This document shows positions 61,353 through 64,000 of a DNA stretch of 64,000 nt, in pieces. This DNA is from Chrysophaeum taylorii (Eukaryota > Sar > Pelagophyceae > Pelagomonadales > Pelagomonadaceae). How positions within the stretch are numbered: the first letter of the stretch is position 1; every line of letters begins with the position of its first letter. The notes below the pieces were generated by a model. It ran no database searches. It had not been told where the DNA came from and saw only the letters and a list, made by a program, of their open reading frames with translations. The DNA lies in contig JAQMWT010000481.1 of NCBI GenBank assembly GCA_029834535.1, positions 43,980-107,979 on the forward strand. The letters are read 5' to 3'. A program made the translations under genes and the position numbers.

Positions 61353-64000
61353 CCGAACGTCGTTAAACTACGGTCGAAGCCGTCTACCGCTTTCTAACCC
61401 GGTGTCACCGTTGGTGGCACGATATGATTTGTCGTCAGCTGACACAACCCTCGGTCTTGACGACGCGCCAGAGTTATGTGTGAATCCGATTTACGAGCCC
61501 CGTGCAGCCGATGACGCCCAAAGTAAGGGACCCGCCGCTGCTACGCTCGATGCTATGAGTTTACCTCCGAACATTCAAGTGGATGGCACGTCGCCTCCAC
61601 GATCGATCGACGGTGCGTCGAGGATNACNNCGAANNATAAGCGCGCACCTGAGTACACACCCATCGAACGTCACGTGCCCTTTGGTGGCCAGTTTTTGAC
61701 AGATATGACGTCGGGGACGACGCTCTTCTTTTGCAGCCCCCGACGAACCGACTGCGACGTTTTTTAGATGTTTTATTCCCTTTGACGATGGCAGACAATC
61801 GTGTGCCGACATTTTTAGTGACGAGGCGATTGCCGATATTCAAGCGATGGAGGATGAGAGGCCGAGTGAAACGGCCGAGAAAATGAATACGAAAGCGGAA
61901 GAGATGAAGAATCTTATAACGCATGAACTGCCTTTGAGCTCAGTGAAAGCCCTGGCGTATTACTCACGAACGAGTTCGATTTTCAGCCTGCATATGATGA
62001 TGGCTACGTGATAAAGAAAGATCCCGAACATACTATGAGGAGTATAGCTGCCGCCCGGAACCGAATTTGATGGGACGATCAGCATGGATAATAGGAAGAT
62101 GAGCGTACCGACGATAAGGATACGAGCTCAATGTTTCCTGAAGAAGAAACCGCCAGAGCGGAAAGAAGTACAATTCCGACCCCGAGGCACGGAGTTATTG
62201 GCCAACCGAGATTTAATTTACGTTTGGTCGGAGTTTGGCAAAAAGACGACGAAGGCGTCGATGTTTGATAGACGAGACGATTGAGCCAGTTCGGATAGAC
62301 TTGGGAGCACCAGTCGCCTACAGGGACGATCCAGGTACTAGGACCTGCCGAACTGACGCCAGAGAGAGACGATAACAAGAGCCCCAGTCGAAGTTCGCGC
62401 CGGCACAGACGACGCCGATCGCGCGACGACGAATACGACGGAGGCCGACACCAATATAATTCGAGTTTTTCGAGCGCAACGCTCGCATTTACGACCCCTT
62501 GCGGTCAACAGTTACCATTAGAGTGACGTACCCGAACACGGACACCCGCACCGACGACGCAGCCGACGCCCTTGCCGCGGCCGCATTCGAAGATCTTGCT
62601 CGCCCACCGATGGACGAGCCACCCAACGACGTGCTGACCAATCGTCGGTCTTTTACGATTTATGAGCAGATGTCGAGCGATGAGCTCGAAGATTCGAGCG
62701 AGGAACTTGAAGCTACACGATACTGGGAAGGCGATTCAGATTCGAAGATGAAGAAGCTACACCTTGAAACCAGTGTCTGCGTTAACGTTATTTGACGAGT
62801 CGTCCATGGACGACCCACCGTTTATTTTTGATGAGGGCCTCGATGCCATCGGCTTATCTTTGACCCTCCAGAGACGACCGCTGGCGACCGAACTGGCTGT
62901 GAGCCAGACATGAATTTCTGCAGTGATAGCTCGTGCGCGCATTCGACTGAAAGACGATGACCAGCGCGAGTATTGCAGACGACGATTTTACGACAGAGTT
63001 GACGTCGGGGACGACGCCATCTTTTCCTGCGGACCCCCCGAAACGGTTTGATTACTACGGATCGAGACACGGATACGCCGCCGGAAGGGATAGATTTATG
63101 AAGAAGATTAGCAGCGTTCTCAAGTGGACGAAGACGAAGATGTGGAACCTGCAGGATTGGTGGACGAAAGTCGGAATTTCTTGCTGAAGAAGCCACCAGA
63201 ACAACCGCGCAGCTGCAGACTCAAAGCCGCAGCTGACACGGAACCGATCGCCGATGCTGATGAGGATCAGCAGGCGACGAATGAATTTCAGATGCATTCT
63301 GGAAAGACGAATAAACGATGGGGAGGGCCTTGCTTCCGTGAACTACGAAGACCAGGATCCCTTACCAGCACGGATTCCTCTGAGATTGTCTTGGAGGAAG
63401 AGCGAAAGCCGCCAGATAAAGAGGCTTCGCGAGCATTATGGCGAAGACGCCAACAACAGATAATACGAAAGCCTGCCGCGGTATCGATGCCCAACCCCGG
63501 AGATGAGCGATTCAGAGCCCGATGTGCGCTCACACTTCGTTGACGCCGCGAGATGGCAAGACGATCGAAGATGATTTGATTACCCTCAGTTGTTTAGATA
63601 CGGGTACTTTAACGTTTACGCCTGTCACATCTAGAATCGTGACGGACCGAAATTCTCGACGACCATCTGGTGTCGATGGAATGGCGATGTTTCTTATATT
63701 TGCCGAGAAATGGTCAAAGTTGACCAAAGATCAGTTGATTTTCGATGAAGGCGAACTTCCGATTAAACGCCGCCGTACGGATCGGGTTGAATACGACGAC
63801 GATCCATCGTTGGATCGCCCTTCGGGTCGCTTTCGCCGACGACTTTGCCGCTCCATTGTTGCTATTGTAGCAGACGACAAATTATCTGTTCCTGTTGGGA
63901 GGGCGATACGAGTTTTAGTAAATATTGTGGATTTTCCCCACGATCGGATCTGTTTTTGCCGAACCCGTCGTAGCAATACGTAACTGAACGAAGTACAACA
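61353..64000 (+). other. Repetitive right end with broken acidic reading frames
   Basis: Short plus-strand frames follow one another in different phases: 61402-61767, 62084-62284, 62499-62795, 62957-63187, 63124-63543 and 63522-63983. They share recurring blocks, such as SGTTLFFCS/SGTTPSFPADPP (61.70 and 63.01 kb) and CFLKKKPPERKE/FLLKKPPEQPRS (62.13 and 63.19 kb), so the underlying protein had internal repeats or the DNA is a tandem of diverged copies. Five bases between 61626 and 61636 are N. I cannot define an intact gene or name the family. Confidence 0.4.

Noticed and set aside
61626-61636. Possible frameshift or splice site at ambiguous bases
   Set aside because: The bases are N, so nothing can be concluded there.

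Overview
The window is nuclear DNA from a GC-rich eukaryote, most probably a photosynthetic stramenopile (ochrophyte) alga. The evidence is short introns (mostly 41-79 bp), long exons, plastid-type pre-sequences with a conserved phenylalanine (for example AAAFQAP at the start of a DUF2854 protein), a SufE-BolA fusion, an HSF factor, a beta-helix/GCC-repeat receptor of a type I associate with ochrophytes and oomycetes, and several flagellar (axonemal) protein families. A pelagophyte-like alga is plausible but I cannot prove it.

Layout. 0.5-6 kb: a CBP/p300-type acetyltransferase on the minus strand, preceded by a tandem partial duplication of its KIX exons that forms a separate small KIX-only gene. 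7.6-16 kb: an Asp/Glu/hydantoin-racemase-like protein, a very large membrane protein combining TULIP-like, ricin-B-like and PqiA-like parts, and a DUF4795-type coiled-coil protein. 17.2-19.5 kb: an AT-richer copia pol remnant. 19.8-35.8 kb: a dense run of genes (small exported protein, damaged C2/MCTP-like gene, SNase-like nuclease, CIMIP2/FAM166-like protein, EF-hand/LRR protein, unknown protein, RBJ-like GTPase, coiled-coil protein, SLC49/FLVCR-like transporter, plastid-type small protein, HSF). 36-44.4 kb: gene-poor DNA with frame-shifted coding remnants and an inverted pseudogene copy of the 33.6 kb gene. 44.5-51 kb: SufE-BolA and ACBP-ankyrin head to head, tandem repeats, DUF2854 and a polyQ protein head to head, and a 53-bp tandem array. 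51.1-57 kb: one 9-exon receptor gene whose model closes in frame at 1799 codons plus stop. 57.4-64 kb: repetitive DNA with fragmentary acidic/coiled-coil reading frames, two minisatellite arrays in inverted orientation, a perfect 13-bp hairpin and ambiguous bases.

The genes do not form one pathway. Recurrent themes are plastid Fe-S and thylakoid proteins, flagellar proteins, and lipid handling (TULIP-PqiA, ACBP, C2). Three introns, modelled by frame and family fit, start with GC instead of GT and share the donor GCGAGT; a fourth candidate has GCGAGG. All exon boundaries were inferred by eye from splice signals, frame closure and protein-family fit, without transcripts.
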